In this document: positions 1-9,140 of the stretch, in pieces
Position numbering within the stretch: position 1 is the first letter of the stretch
How the letters are laid out: each line of letters opens with the position of its first letter
DNA from: Rhodocyclaceae bacterium
GTDB lineage: Bacteria; Pseudomonadota; Gammaproteobacteria; Burkholderiales; Rhodocyclaceae
Assembly: GCA_018261935.1 (NCBI GenBank)
Contig: JAGTRP010000024.1
Location: 1-56,317 of the forward strand
Direction of reading: 5' to 3'
Length of the DNA stretch: 56,317 bases
The notes under the pieces: model-generated
Seen by the model: only the letters and a program-made list of their open reading frames with translations
Told to the model about the DNA's origin: nothing
Databases searched by the model: none
Position numbers and translations under genes: made by a program

Positions 1-2373
1 GCCGTTGTCCCGCACCCACAGGCGATAGCGGCCGCCCTCCGGCTGGCCGCCGATCTCGATCACCGGCGGATTCGCCTGGGCCGAGTACTTGAGGGCGTTC
101 TCCAGGAGGTTCCGCAGCACCTGGGCCAGGCCATGGGCGCTGGCCAGGACCGTGGCCGGGGGCAGGTCGACATGGATATGGGCGCCGCGCTGGCCGATTT
201 CCTCCCGACGCTCGGTCAAGGCGGCGCCCACCGCCCCGTTCAAATCCACCGGCTGCATGTCCAGCGCCTGCTGCTCCAAGCGGGCGTGGGCCAGCAAGTC
301 GTCGATGAGCGTGGTCATGCGGGTGGCGTTCCTGCGGATGAAATCCAGGAAGAGGAGCCCGTCACCCTCCAGCCGGTCGCGATAATTTCTTTCCAGCAGG
401 GTGGAGAAGCTATGGATGCCCCGCAGCGGCGCCTTAAGGTCATGGGAAGCGGCATAAGTGAAAGCCTGCAGCTCCTTGTTGAGTTCCCTCAATTCGGCGG
501 TCCGGACCGCCACTTCGTTTTCCAGTTGCGTCTTGTGGGCCGCCAGGACCCGCTCCGCCAGCTTGCGCTCGGTGATGTCCTGAACCGCCCCATAACAGTG
601 GCTGGGCCGCCCCTCGGCATCGAAGGCAAATTCCGCTCGGCCATGGAAAATGCGTTCCACCCCGTCAGGACGAATGAAGCGGTATTCGGAATCCATGACG
701 CGCCGCTCCGCCACCGCCTGCTGGAATTCCTGCAGGATCGAACCGCGGTCGTCGGGATGAACCAGGTCCTGGAACAGCTGGCCGGCCGGAGAGGCGCCAG
801 CGGGCGGCAAACCGAACAGATTGAAAGTCCCTTCCGCCCAGTTGATGGGGCTGTTCAGCACATTTCCGCCCTCGGCGAGTTCCATCGACCAGGCGCCGAC
901 GCGGGCCATCTTCCCGGCCTGTACCAGGGCCACCTTGCTGCGGCGCAGTTCTTCTTCGGTGGCCTTGAGATCGGTGATGTCGGCGAAGCTCCCGACGCAA
1001 CCCCGTACCGCGCCCTTTTCGTCGAAAAGAGGCACCGCGTTCCCCAGCAGCCACACCGCCCGTCCATCTGGAAACTGCAGGTGGTATTCCTGGGTGGTAA
1101 CCGGCCGGCCCAGGGCAGCGGCCCGCTGCATGGGCAGATCCTCCGGGCGGCACGCCCGGTGATCGGCGTCATAGGCCAGGAAGAACTGCGGGGCCGCCAT
1201 CTCCTGGACAGACGGCGAAACATTGGTGCCCTCGGCCACGCCCAGGAGTTCGTTCGCTGCCCGATTGCCGACAATGCTCCGGCATGCTGGATCCCCGGCA
1301 ATGAACAGGGGCGTGGGCACCGCCGCCATGAAGGCCTCGAGCTCCTCGTTGCGCCGGCGCAGCGCCTGGGCGGCCGCCAGGGTGATGTCAAGTTCCTGCC
1401 GGCGCCACAGCAGCCAGAGGGAAAGCGCGCTGATGGCGATGGCGGCCATGACGCCATAGATGCTAACCCGCGCCACGCCCCTGATTGTGCGCAGGACGTC
1501 GGACTGGTCCACCTTGGTCACCATGCGCCAAGGCGTCCCGGCGATGGGCCGCAGGTAGGAAAGCACCGGAACACCCCGGTAGTCCGTGCCGACGAACAAG
1601 CCTTCCCGACCGGTTACCGCCTGGGCGGCCGGCAGGTCACTCTGGCTCAGGGGCAGGCGGAAGCTGAGGGCGGTATCTTTCCGGTGGCGCACATTGTTCA
1701 GGAACAGGACCTCATCCCCGTCCCGGCGCACCAGGAGAGTCTCGGCAGTGGGGCTGGAGGTGGGCCACCTCTCCACCAGGGGAAACAAGTGCAGCCGTGG
1801 ATTGACGCACAGCCGCAGATAGCCCAGCACCCCGGTGGCCTGCCCCCTGCCGATGGCAGCGACATAACAGAAATCGAGGTGGTCTCCGTCCCGGTAGATA
1901 TCCACCAGCCGCGGCTCCGCGCTGGCCGCCGTCTCGGCCAGCAATGCCGGCGAGATGTCGGCTTCCTGATATTCGGAGGGGCCGACGGATAGGCGGGGCG
2001 TCCCTTTCCGGTCCAGCAGTTCGACGCCGACGTAGTTGTCATTGACCCGCAGGGAATCCAGGCGGCCCATCAGGCGCCGCCCGGAGACGAAATCGCCGGT
2101 CTCCATCCAGCGGCCGAAATCTTCGGCGAAGTAGGCTGTGCCGACCAGGGCCCGGGCATCGAGGCGACGCTCTTCGAGCCAGTTCTCGATCTGCTCTCCC
2201 TTGAAATTGGCGATGGCCCGCAGCTGCTCGTTTTCCTTCTCCAGCAGATAGCGGGTTTCCGTACTGTAGCCCCACCAGCCGATGATGGCGATGGTTGCCG
2301 CCAGCGCCACAAAAACGGCGAGCAAACGCCAGGGGCGGGGATTCCTCTCGTCCAGCGGATTGTTATCGCCCAT
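1..2373 (-). CDS. Membrane PAS sensor histidine kinase (3' end outside window)
   Basis: The frame is open from ATG 2373 to the window edge (791 codons seen). A transmembrane helix at about residues 16-33 is followed by a roughly 270-residue extracytoplasmic region, then a second helix near 302-325. Two PAS/PAC segments follow (about 335-450 and 475-590), the second ending in DITERK. The HisKA box reads ASHDLKAPLRG with the phospho-acceptor at H644, and the ATPase N box reads NALKYS. The window ends inside the G1 box (DNG). This HisKA type is common in phytochrome-like kinases. The sensory region resembles a Cache-type ligand domain, but the ligand is unknown. Whether a receiver domain follows cannot be seen. 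No partner response regulator lies upstream. Confidence 0.9.
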   Translation of the reverse strand, partial: MGDNNPLDERNPRPWRLLAVFVALAATIAIIGWWGYSTETRYLLEKENEQLRAIANFKGEQIENWLEERRLDARALVGTAYFAEDFGRWMETGDFVSGRRLMGRLDSLRVNDNYVGVELLDRKGTPRLSVGPSEYQEADISPALLAETAASAEPRLVDIYRDGDHLDFCYVAAIGRGQATGVLGYLRLCVNPRLHLFPLVERWPTSSPTAETLLVRRDGDEVLFLNNVRHRKDTALSFRLPLSQSDLPAAQAVTGREGLFVGTDYRGVPVLSYLRPIAGTPWRMVTKVDQSDVLRTIRGVARVSIYGVMAAIAISALSLWLLWRRQELDITLAAAQALRRRNEELEAFMAAVPTPLFIAGDPACRSIVGNRAANELLGVAEGTNVSPSVQEMAAPQFFLAYDADHRACRPEDLPMQRAAALGRPVTTQEYHLQFPDGRAVWLLGNAVPLFDEKGAVRGCVGSFADITDLKATEEELRRSKVALVQAGKMARVGAWSMELAEGGNVLNSPINWAEGTFNLFGLPPAGASPAGQLFQDLVHPDDRGSILQEFQQAVAERRVMDSEYRFIRPDGVERIFHGRAEFAFDAEGRPSHCYGAVQDITERKLAERVLAAHKTQLENEVAVRTAELRELNKELQAFTYAASHDLKAPLRGIHSFSTLLERNYRDRLEGDGLLFLDFIRRNATRMTTLIDDLLAHARLEQQALDMQPVDLNGAVGAALTERREEIGQRGAHIHVDLPPATVLASAHGLAQVLRNLLENALKYSAQANPPVIEIGGQPEGGRYRLWVRDNG

Positions 2374-2765
2374 GGGGCCGCCTAGTCGATTTCACCGTCC
2401 AAGTGCCGCCACCCTGCTCCTGCGCCGATACCACCCACCTTGCTCCCCTGCTCGCTGACCCATTGAATTGTCCGGCTCGGCACCCCAACCCGGAGGTGCC
2501 AAAGGCATACTTTAGCAATATGCCGATGGGGCATTATGCGCCAGATTGCATCTGTCGGGAATGAGCGCCGATACCCGTTTTGCGGCGGCAAGGCTGTCCC
2601 GGTGGCGAAGGCGATGACTGAAAGAACGAGAGCCCGACACGCCCGGTTGCCGCCCCTGCAACAGCCTGGCAAAACGGTTATATGTTCATCAGGAATTATT
2701 CGTTCCGACGGACGGCAGGCTTTCGTACAGTGCGCCCCATCCATCAACCAATCGGAGCGGATGCA
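2374..2765. other. Intergenic region between divergent kinase and sulfate-binding gene
   Basis: This 392-bp gap has no supported gene. It separates the leftward kinase from the rightward sulfate-binding gene, so it should hold both promoters. The part nearest sbp is relatively AT-rich, with a TATATG-like hexamer at 2679-2684 but only a poor -35 match. A GGAG ribosome site at 2754-2757 belongs to sbp. A CysB-type operator would be expected in such a leader, but I could not define one. Confidence 0.5.
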
Positions 2766-3761
2766 ATGAACAAACCCCGTCTTACCCTGGTGGCGGCCCT
2801 GACCCTGGGCCTCCTCGGCAGCGCCCTCGCCGACACCACCCTGCTGAACGTTTCCTACGATCCCACCCGGGAGCTCTATCAGGACTTCGATGTCGCCTTC
2901 GCCAAGCACTGGAAAGCCAAGACCGGCGAAGCGGTGAAGGTCAACGCCTCCCACGGCGGCTCCGGCAAGCAGGCCCGGGCGGTGATCGACGGCCTCGACG
3001 CCGACGTGGTCACCCTGGCCCTGGCCTACGACATCGACGCCATCGCCGAGAAGGGCCAGCTCGCCGCCGACTGGCAGCAGAAGCTGCCCCACAACGCATC
3101 CCCCTACACCTCCACCATCGTCTTCCTGGTCCGGAAGGGCAATCCCAAAGGCATCAAGGACTGGAACGACCTGGTGAAGCCCGGCGTCCAGGTCATCACC
3201 CCGAACCCCAAGACATCCGGCGGCGCCCGCTGGAACTACCTGGCGGCCTGGGGCTACGCCAAGAAGCTGCCCGGTGGCTCCGACGCCACGGCCCAGGAGT
3301 TCGTCAAGAAGCTCTATGCCAACGTGAAGGTGCTCGATTCCGGCGCCCGCGGCTCCACCACCACCTTCACCGAGCGGGGCATCGGCGACGTGCTGATCGC
3401 CTGGGAGAACGAGGCCTACCTGGCGGTCAAGGAACTGGGGCCGGACAAGTTCGACATCGTCACCCCCTCCGTTTCCATCCTGGCCGAGCCGCCGGTAGCC
3501 GTGGTGGACAAGGTGGTGGACAAGAAGGGCACCCGCAAGATCGCCACCGAGTACCTGACCTACCTGTATTCGCCTGAAGGCCAGGAAATCGCCGCCAGGA
3601 ACTACTACCGCCCCACCGACAGGAAGGTGGCGGCCAAGTACGCCAAGCAGTTCGCCAATGCCAAGCTGTTCACCGTCGACGAGGTCTTCGGCGGCTGGCG
3701 GAAGGCCCAGAAGGCCCACTTCGCCGACGGCGGCATCTTCGACCAGATTTCCGTCAAGTAA
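2766..3761 (+). CDS. sbp: Periplasmic sulfate/thiosulfate-binding protein
   Basis: The 331-residue product is the substrate-binding component of a sulfate ABC importer and delivers sulfate or thiosulfate to a CysTWA-type permease. A Sec signal peptide ([10 protein letters not shown] through SALA) is cleaved near residue 22. The rest follows the Sbp family almost motif for motif: [67 protein letters not shown] and [11 protein letters not shown]. The start is set by GGAG at 2754-2757, eight bases upstream, and by the signal peptide. An in-frame ATG at 2682 would add 28 residues ahead of the signal peptide and is less likely. No permease or ATPase genes are adjacent, so the transporter partners must lie elsewhere. 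Confidence 0.95.
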   Translation: MNKPRLTLVAALTLGLLGSALADTTLLNVSYDPTRELYQDFDVAFAKHWKAKTGEAVKVNASHGGSGKQARAVIDGLDADVVTLALAYDIDAIAEKGQLAADWQQKLPHNASPYTSTIVFLVRKGNPKGIKDWNDLVKPGVQVITPNPKTSGGARWNYLAAWGYAKKLPGGSDATAQEFVKKLYANVKVLDSGARGSTTTFTERGIGDVLIAWENEAYLAVKELGPDKFDIVTPSVSILAEPPVAVVDKVVDKKGTRKIATEYLTYLYSPEGQEIAARNYYRPTDRKVAAKYAKQFANAKLFTVDEVFGGWRKAQKAHFADGGIFDQISVK

Positions 3762-3773
3762 GGCGGATTTCAC

Positions 3774-3796
3774 CCAGGCGGCCCTGTGCCGCCTGG
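3774..3796 (+). terminator. Hairpin after sbp
   Basis: A perfect 9-bp GC-rich stem (CCAGGCGGC at 3774-3782, GCCGCCTGG at 3788-3796) with a CCTGT loop lies 12 bases after the sbp stop. There is no T-run after it, so it may stabilise the mRNA end or act with Rho rather than terminate intrinsically. It covers a GTG at 3786, which argues against starting the next gene there. Confidence 0.6.
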
Positions 3797-3812
3797 CATC
3801 CTGCCCGAGGAG

Positions 3813-4676
3813 ATGACCTTGTTCGAAGAACTGCTGGATTACTTCAATGGCGGGCGGGACGGCATCGCTGCCGGTTTCCGGCCCCTGGACATCCGGGACG
3901 GGGAGGCCCTGGGGCATTTTGCCGGACTGCACCTGCACAGCGTCTTCCAGCCCCTCTTCCAACCCGCTTCCCTGCGTCCCTTCGCCTACGAAGCCCTCCT
4001 CCGGGTGCAGGACGGCAGCGGCCGGGCCCTGCCCGTGGACCACGCCTTCCGGAAGCCGAAGACGGCCGCGGAAATCGTCCACCTCGACCGCCTGTGCCGC
4101 GCCATGCACGCCGTCAATTTCGCCCGCCAGGCCAGGGACGGCAGCAGCCTGTTTCTCAACATCGACGGCCGCCACCTGCTCACCGTGGAGGTCGAGCAGC
4201 TGGGCAGCACCTTCGAGGGCCTGCTCAACCACTGCGGCCTGAAACCCGCCCAGGTGGTGCTGGAGATTATCGAATCCCGCATCGACGACCTGGGGCGCCT
4301 GATCGATGCGGCGGCTGCCTACCAGGAGCGGGGCTACCGGGTGGCCATCGATGACTTCGGTTGCCAGCACTCCAATTTCGACCGCCTGTGGCAGCTCACC
4401 CCGGACATCGTCAAACTCGACCGGAGCCTCATCGTCCAGGCCTCCACCCGCCCCCGGGCCCGAGTCATCCTGCCCAAGCTGGTTGAGATCATCCACGACC
4501 TCGGGGCCCTGGCCGTGTGCGAGGGCATCGAAACCTGCGAGCAGCACGCCCTGGCGACGGACGCCGGGATCGACCTGCTGCAGGGCTACTACTACGCCCG
4601 CCCGGCCCGCTGGCTGCAGGCGGCGCCGGACCTCCTCGAGGACAGGGCGGAACCGTCCCTCACCGGCTCTTGGTGA
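3813..4676 (+). CDS. EAL-domain cyclic-di-GMP phosphodiesterase
   Basis: This 287-residue cytosolic protein is essentially a lone EAL domain, which hydrolyses c-di-GMP to pGpG. The metal and catalytic residues all appear present: YEALLR (E60), FLNIDG (N116), LEIIES (E151/E154), AIDDFG (D180, D181), VKLDRS (K201), CEGIE (E237) and LLQGYY. There is no GGDEF, PAS or membrane segment, so activity is probably controlled by expression or partners. The start chosen is ATG 3813. A GAGGAG directly abuts it, which is tight for a ribosome site. A GTG at 3786 would add nine residues but lies inside the hairpin after sbp. The hydrolase gene follows after 15 bases, so the two are probably cotranscribed. 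Confidence 0.9.
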   Translation: MTLFEELLDYFNGGRDGIAAGFRPLDIRDGEALGHFAGLHLHSVFQPLFQPASLRPFAYEALLRVQDGSGRALPVDHAFRKPKTAAEIVHLDRLCRAMHAVNFARQARDGSSLFLNIDGRHLLTVEVEQLGSTFEGLLNHCGLKPAQVVLEIIESRIDDLGRLIDAAAAYQERGYRVAIDDFGCQHSNFDRLWQLTPDIVKLDRSLIVQASTRPRARVILPKLVEIIHDLGALAVCEGIETCEQHALATDAGIDLLQGYYYARPARWLQAAPDLLEDRAEPSLTGSW

Positions 4677-4691
4677 AAGGCGGCACAAGCC

Positions 4692-5225
4692 ATGGAAAAA
4701 GTGCTCATCGTCCCCGGCCTGCACAACAGCGGCCCGACCCACTGGCAAACCTGGTTCGAATCCCAGTTGCCCGATACCCGACGGGTGGAACAGGCCGACT
4801 GGGAACGCACCTGCCTGTCGGACTGGGCTCGGCGGGTGCGGGAAGAAATCGACGCCTCCGGGGCCCCGGTGTGGATCGTCGGCCACAGCTTCGGCTGCCT
4901 GGCGACGGTATCGGCGGCCCTCGCCCGCCCCGACCGCATCCTCGGCGCCCTGCTGGTGGCGCCGGCCGATCCGGATCGCTTCCGGGTTCCCCATGTCCTC
5001 CTGGAGGAAAGGCTTTCTTTTCCCAGCCTCGTGGTCGCCAGCGACAACGACCCCTGGGTCAGTCTCCCCAGCGCCCGGCATTGGGCCGGGCAGTGGGGCA
5101 GCGACTTCATCGGCATCGGCTCCGCCGGCCATATCAATGCGGAATCCGGCCACGGCCCCTGGCCCCAGGGGCTCGCCTTCTTCGAGGGATTGCGCAGCGC
5201 CGCCCGGGAAACCGCCGCCGCCTGA
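4692..5225 (+). CDS. RBBP9/YdeN-type serine hydrolase
   Basis: The 177-residue product is a small alpha/beta hydrolase of the RBBP9/YdeN family, whose bacterial substrates are mostly unknown. Family hallmarks are an N-terminal VLIVPGLHNSGPTHWQ segment, the nucleophile elbow GHSFG (S66), an acid in SDNDPW (D120) and the histidine in GHINAESGHG (H147), giving a complete putative triad. No signal peptide is seen. It follows the EAL gene by 15 bases and precedes a hairpin at 5271-5290. Its place next to sbp could hint at sulfur assimilation, but that is context only. Confidence 0.85.
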   Translation: MEKVLIVPGLHNSGPTHWQTWFESQLPDTRRVEQADWERTCLSDWARRVREEIDASGAPVWIVGHSFGCLATVSAALARPDRILGALLVAPADPDRFRVPHVLLEERLSFPSLVVASDNDPWVSLPSARHWAGQWGSDFIGIGSAGHINAESGHGPWPQGLAFFEGLRSAARETAAA

Positions 5226-5230
5226 CAAGA

Positions 5231-5255
5231 AAAAACCCCCGAAAAATCGGGGGTT
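5231..5255 (-). terminator. Rho-independent terminator of the encapsulin operon
   Basis: A perfect 9-bp stem (AACCCCCGA at 5234-5242 with TCGGGGGTT at 5247-5255, 4-base loop) is followed on the minus strand by a run of T residues, 43 bases beyond the cysteine desulfurase stop. Read rightwards it lacks a T tail, so it mainly serves the leftward operon. Confidence 0.85.
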
Positions 5256-5270
5256 CGTCAGCGGCCTGAA

Positions 5271-5290
5271 GGGCCCGGTTTCCCGGGCCC
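5271..5290 (+). terminator. Second hairpin between convergent genes
   Basis: GGGCCCGG (5271-5278) pairs with CCGGGCCC (5283-5290) around a TTTC loop. Only TT follows on the plus strand, so it is a weak candidate terminator for the rightward sbp-EAL-hydrolase run. Confidence 0.45.
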
Positions 5291-5297
5291 TTCCCCA

Positions 5298-7133
5298 TCA
5301 GCCGAGCCCTCGCCCCTTCCCCCGGGCCAGGCGCCGCACCACTTCCACCAGCTTGTCCACTTCCTCGCAGGTGTTGTAGAAGGCGAAGGAAGGCCGCACC
5401 GTGGCCTCCAGGCCGAAGCGGCGCAGGATGGGCTGGGCGCAGTGGTGGCCGGAGCGCACGGCGATGCCCTCCTCGTTCAGGGCCTTGCCCACCTCCTCGG
5501 TGCGGTAGCCGTCGAGGACGAAGGAAGCCACGCTCGCCTTGTCCCGGGCGGTGCCCACTAGGCGCACTCCGGGAATGCGGGAGAGCCCGTGGGTGGCGTA
5601 GGCGAGCAGCCCGTGCTCGTAGCGGGCGATGTTCTCCAGGCCGAGGCGCTCCACGTAGTCGATGGCCGCCCCCAGCCCCACCGCGTCGGCGATGTTGCCG
5701 GTGCCCGCCTCGAACTTGTTCGGGGCCGGCTGGTAGAGGGTGCGCTCGAAGGTGACGTCGGCGATCATGTTGCCGCCCCCCTGCCAGGGGGGCATGGCCT
5801 CCAGCAGTTCCTTCCTGCCGTAGACCACGCCGATGCCCGTGGGAGCGAAGACCTTGTGGCCGGAGAAGACGTAGAAGTCCGCATCCAGGGCCTGGACATT
5901 CACCCGCAGGTGGGACACCGCCTGGGCTCCATCCACCAGGGCCTTCGCCCCGGCCCGGTGGGCGAGCTCGACGATTTCCCGCACCGGGGTGACGGTACCC
6001 AGGGCATTGGAGACCTGGGTGACGGCCACCAGTTTGGTGCGGTCGTTGAGGAGCTTCCGGTACTCGTCCAGGAGGATCTGGCCGCTGTCGTCCACCGGGA
6101 TGACCCGGATCCGGGCCCCCTTGTCCGCCGCCAGCTGCTGCCAGGGGACGATGTTGGCGTGGTGTTCCAGGAGGGACACCACGATCTCGTCCCCGGGCCC
6201 GATGTTCTGGGCGCCCCAGGTCTTGGCCACCAGGTTGATGGCCTCGGTGGCCCCGCGCACGAAGACGATCTCGCTGGCCGAGGCCGCCCCCAGGAAGCGG
6301 GCCACCTTCTGGCGGGCCGCCTCGTAGGCGTCGGTGGCCCGGGCCGCCAGCTCGTGGGCCGCCCGGTGGATATTGGAATTCTCGTGGGCGTAGAACCAGG
6401 CCAGCCGGTCGAGGACCGCCTGGGGCTTGTGGGTGGTGGCGGCATTGTCGAACCAGACCAGGGGTTTGCCGTTCACCCGCTCGGCGAGGATGGGGAAATC
6501 CCGCCGGATGGCGTTGACGTCGAAGGGCGGCCGGGCCGTGGGACCGGCTTCCGGCGCCCTGCCCGGGGACTCCAGGCTATCCAGGAAATAGAAGCTCCCC
6601 CCATGGGCCGCCGCAGGGGATTCCGGCACCGGCGCCCTTTCCCGGGCGATGTCGGCCAGGAAGCCATGCAGCTCGGCTTCCCCCGGCAGGCCGAAGGACT
6701 GGGCGGCAACCCGGTTCTCGGCCTCGGGCAGCGGGGCGGCGGCCAAGTGGGGACTGGCCTCCCCCTGGAAATAGTGGGCCGAGCCCGGCACGAAGGCCGG
6801 CGCCGCGACGGGCGGCTGGGGCAGGCTGACCCTGGGCAGGGCGGCGGCATAGGCTTCGGGCACCCCGGGCCCCAACCTCTCCTCCCCTTTCAAGGGGGAG
6901 GCCGGGTGGGGGATGGGGTCGAGGCTCGGGCTGGGCGCGGTGCGCAATACCCCATCCTCTCCCCGGCCCTCTCCTTGAAGGAGAGGGAGTGCCCTCTGAC
7001 CCTCCGGCGCCCCGGGCAGGGCGGCGAAGAATTCCCCCGCCAGCCGCGCCAGGGTGGCCTCGTCCGGCAGACCGGGGATCGCCCCGCCTCCCAGTCCGGC
7101 AGCGCCGTTACTTGTAGGTGTCGGGATAGTCAT
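5298..7133 (-). CDS. Encapsulin cargo cysteine desulfurase with N-terminal targeting domain
   Basis: The 611-residue product is a SufS/CsdA-type PLP cysteine desulfurase (L-cysteine to L-alanine plus enzyme persulfide). It has a roughly 200-residue Pro/Ala-rich N-terminal extension. The catalytic part begins near residue 205 and shows VWFDNAATTHKP, SNIHRAAHEL, LEHHANIVPWQ, the PLP lysine in SGHKVFAPTG (K427) and the persulfide cysteine in RSGHHCAQP (C565). SufS proteins are normally about 410 residues, so the extension is extra. It contains an LARLAGEFFAALPG segment (about 28-41). Such domains load the enzyme into family 2A encapsulins, and the shell gene is immediately upstream and overlaps by 26 bases. 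A repeat element interrupts the extension at residues 48-90. ATG 7157 is an alternative start; both ribosome sites are weak. Confidence 0.93.
   Translation of the reverse strand: MTIPTPTSNGAAGLGGGAIPGLPDEATLARLAGEFFAALPGAPEGQRALPLLQGEGRGEDGVLRTAPSPSLDPIPHPASPLKGEERLGPGVPEAYAAALPRVSLPQPPVAAPAFVPGSAHYFQGEASPHLAAAPLPEAENRVAAQSFGLPGEAELHGFLADIARERAPVPESPAAAHGGSFYFLDSLESPGRAPEAGPTARPPFDVNAIRRDFPILAERVNGKPLVWFDNAATTHKPQAVLDRLAWFYAHENSNIHRAAHELAARATDAYEAARQKVARFLGAASASEIVFVRGATEAINLVAKTWGAQNIGPGDEIVVSLLEHHANIVPWQQLAADKGARIRVIPVDDSGQILLDEYRKLLNDRTKLVAVTQVSNALGTVTPVREIVELAHRAGAKALVDGAQAVSHLRVNVQALDADFYVFSGHKVFAPTGIGVVYGRKELLEAMPPWQGGGNMIADVTFERTLYQPAPNKFEAGTGNIADAVGLGAAIDYVERLGLENIARYEHGLLAYATHGLSRIPGVRLVGTARDKASVASFVLDGYRTEEVGKALNEEGIAVRSGHHCAQPILRRFGLEATVRPSFAFYNTCEEVDKLVEVVRRLARGKGRGLG
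6864..6992 (-). repeat. Palindromic repeat element inserted in-frame in the cargo domain
   Basis: About 129 bp form a large imperfect inverted repeat. Each arm contains its own palindrome, CTCCCCTTTCAAGGGGGAG at 6882-6900 and CTCTCCTTGAAGGAGAG at 6970-6986, and the arms also share a GGGGATGGGG/CCCCATCC core. It stays in frame and encodes residues 48-90 of the desulfurase, a GEGRGE...KGEERLG-type peptide. Such repeats are scattered in many proteobacterial genomes and are recognisable by the CTTTCAAGGG or CTTGAAGGAG core. Coding use suggests tolerated insertion into a disordered linker. Confidence 0.75.
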
Positions 7134-8046
7134 GGTACTTGCCGATCTCCACGTCATCGAGGACCGCCAGGGCGTCGTCGGTCAGGACGGCCAGGGAGCA
7201 ATAGAGGGAAATGAGGTAGGAAGCGATGGCGTTGCGGTTGATGCCCATGAAGCGCACCGACAGGCCCGGGCTCTGTTCCCCGGCCAGGCCGGGCTGGTAG
7301 AGGCCCACCACCCCCTGGCGCTTCTCGCCGGTGCGGAGCAGCAGGAACTTGGTCTTGCCGCCATCCACCGGCACCTTGTCCGAGGGGATGATGGGAATGC
7401 CGCGCCAGGTCAGGAACTGGGAGCCGAAGAGGCTGACGGTCGGGGGCGGCACGCCCCGGCGGGTGCATTCCCGGCCGAAGGCGGCGACGCCCAGGGGGTG
7501 GGTGAGGAAGAAGGCGGGTTCCTTCCAGACCTTGGTGATGAGGTCGTCCAGGTCGTCCGGGGTGGGGGCGCCGGTCAGGGTGGAGATGCGCTGGCTGTCG
7601 GCCACGTTGGCCAGGAGCCCGTAGTCCGGGTTGTTGATGAGCTCGCTCTCCTGGCGCTCCTTGATAGTCTCGATGGTGAGCCGGAGCTGTTCCTTGATCT
7701 GGTCGTGGGGGTTGTTGTAGAGGTCGGAAACCCGGGTATGGACGTCCAGGATGGTGGTGACGGCGTTGAGGAAATATTCCCGCGGCTGCTCCTCGTAATC
7801 GACGAAAGTCTGGGGCAGTTCGGACTCGTCCCGCTGGGAGCAGGCGACCCGCACGTCCCGGGGGTTCTTGACCTTGTTGAGGCGGTAGATGCCCGCCTCC
7901 ACCGGCAGCCACTGGAGGAAATGCACCAGCCAGCGGGGGCTGATGGTGGACAGCTGGGGAACGGTCTTGGTGGTATTGGCCAGTTGCCGGGCGGCGGTAT
8001 CGCCGAGGGCGGACTGGGGTTCGAAATGTTCTGCTACGGCAGTCAC
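7108..8046 (-). CDS. srpI: Family 2A encapsulin shell protein (SrpI-like)
   Basis: The 312-residue product matches the sulfur-regulated protein SrpI, the HK97-fold shell of family 2A encapsulin nanocompartments. Diagnostic stretches are TAARQLANTTKTVPQL, SPRWLVHFLQWLPVEAGIYR, LPQTFVDYEEQPREYF, DVHTRVSDLYNNPHDQI, LTIETIKERQESELIN, GAPTPDDLDDLI and VRFMGINRNAIASYL. Known family 2A shells assemble to about 25 nm and package cysteine desulfurase. The GTG start at 8046 has AGGGAG about eight bases upstream. The gene lies between serine acetyltransferase and the cargo gene. The length is normal for the family and no insertion is seen. Confidence 0.96.
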   Translation of the reverse strand: MTAVAEHFEPQSALGDTAARQLANTTKTVPQLSTISPRWLVHFLQWLPVEAGIYRLNKVKNPRDVRVACSQRDESELPQTFVDYEEQPREYFLNAVTTILDVHTRVSDLYNNPHDQIKEQLRLTIETIKERQESELINNPDYGLLANVADSQRISTLTGAPTPDDLDDLITKVWKEPAFFLTHPLGVAAFGRECTRRGVPPPTVSLFGSQFLTWRGIPIIPSDKVPVDGGKTKFLLLRTGEKRQGVVGLYQPGLAGEQSPGLSVRFMGINRNAIASYLISLYCSLAVLTDDALAVLDDVEIGKYHDYPDTYK

Positions 8047-8094
8047 GGAATACTCCCTGTTGTTATTGAAAAAGGTTGATGGATTGGGCCCGGC

Positions 8095-9140
8095 TCAGGC
8101 GCCGGGCAGGGTTTGCTGCAGGCTGGCCTGGGTGATCTGGCTGCCCGGCGGCACGCTGCGGGTGAGCCAGACGTTGCCGCCGATGCTGGAGCCCCGGCCG
8201 ATGGTGATGCGTCCCAGGACGGTGGCCCCGGCGTAGACGACCACGTCGTCCTCGACGACGGGGTGCCGGGGCGCCCCCTTTTCGAGGGCGCCGCTGTCAT
8301 CCTGGGTGAAGCGCTTGGCTCCCAGGGTGACGGCCTGGTAGAGCCGGACCCGCTTGCCGATCACCGCCGTCTCCCCGATGACGACGCCGGTGCCGTGGTC
8401 GATGAAGAAGGCCTCCCCGATCTCGGCCCCCGGATGGATGTCGATGCCGGTGGCCGAATGGGAAATCTCGGCAATGATCCGGGCCACCAGGGGCGCCCCA
8501 AGCCGGTAGAGGGCGTGGGCCAGCCGGTGGTGGATGACGGCCAGGACGCCGGGGTAGCACAGCAGCACCTCGTCCACGCTGCGAGCCGCCGGGTCGCCCT
8601 GGTAGGCGGCGTAAACGTCGGTGTCGAGGAGACGGCGCAGCCGGGGCAGGTCCTCGGCGAAGGCCTGGACAATGCCGGTGGCCCGCCCCTCCACCTCCTC
8701 CGGCTCGCCCCCCTGGCGGGCCTGGTGGCGCAGTTCCAGTCGGACCTGGTGGAACAGGGCGGTGAGGGCCGCTTCCAGGGTGTGGCCGACATAGAAATCC
8801 TCCCCCTCCAGGTGCAGGTCCGGGGGGCCCAGGCGCATGGGAAAAAGGGCGCCGCAGAGGCTGGCGGCGATCTCCTTCAGGGCTTCCCGGGAGGGAAATT
8901 CCCGGGCGCCGGATTCCGGGTTGCGCTGGCGGGCGGCCCGCCAGTCCTCCCGGGCGGCGCGCAATCCCGCCACCACCCGGTCGACGCCCCAGTTGCCGGC
9001 GTGCCCGGTCAGCGCCACGGAAGCCAGTTCCTGGAGGGTGAGTCGCCTCGTCCTCAAGGCCGAGGCTTCCTCGCCACGAGCTAGAGCGGAGCCTTGCGGC
9101 TCCTGGTTCAATCCCTGTCTCGCTTGTGCTCGACCCGTGG

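Noticed and set aside
133-1992. Long open plus-strand frame antisense to the first kinase
   Set aside because: Its product is low-complexity Gly/Arg/Pro sequence with no family motif, whereas the opposite strand encodes clear PAS, HisKA and ATPase motifs.
3786-3812. GTG 3786 as start of the EAL gene
   Set aside because: The codon lies within the perfect hairpin after sbp, and the nine extra residues have no support.
2382-5228. 948-codon minus-strand frame across sbp, EAL and hydrolase genes
   Set aside because: It is antisense to three well-recognised genes and reads as Gly/Ala/Val-rich shadow sequence typical of high-GC DNA.
5589-7214. 541-codon plus-strand frame opposite the cysteine desulfurase
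   Set aside because: No recognisable domain; the minus strand has all PLP desulfurase motifs.
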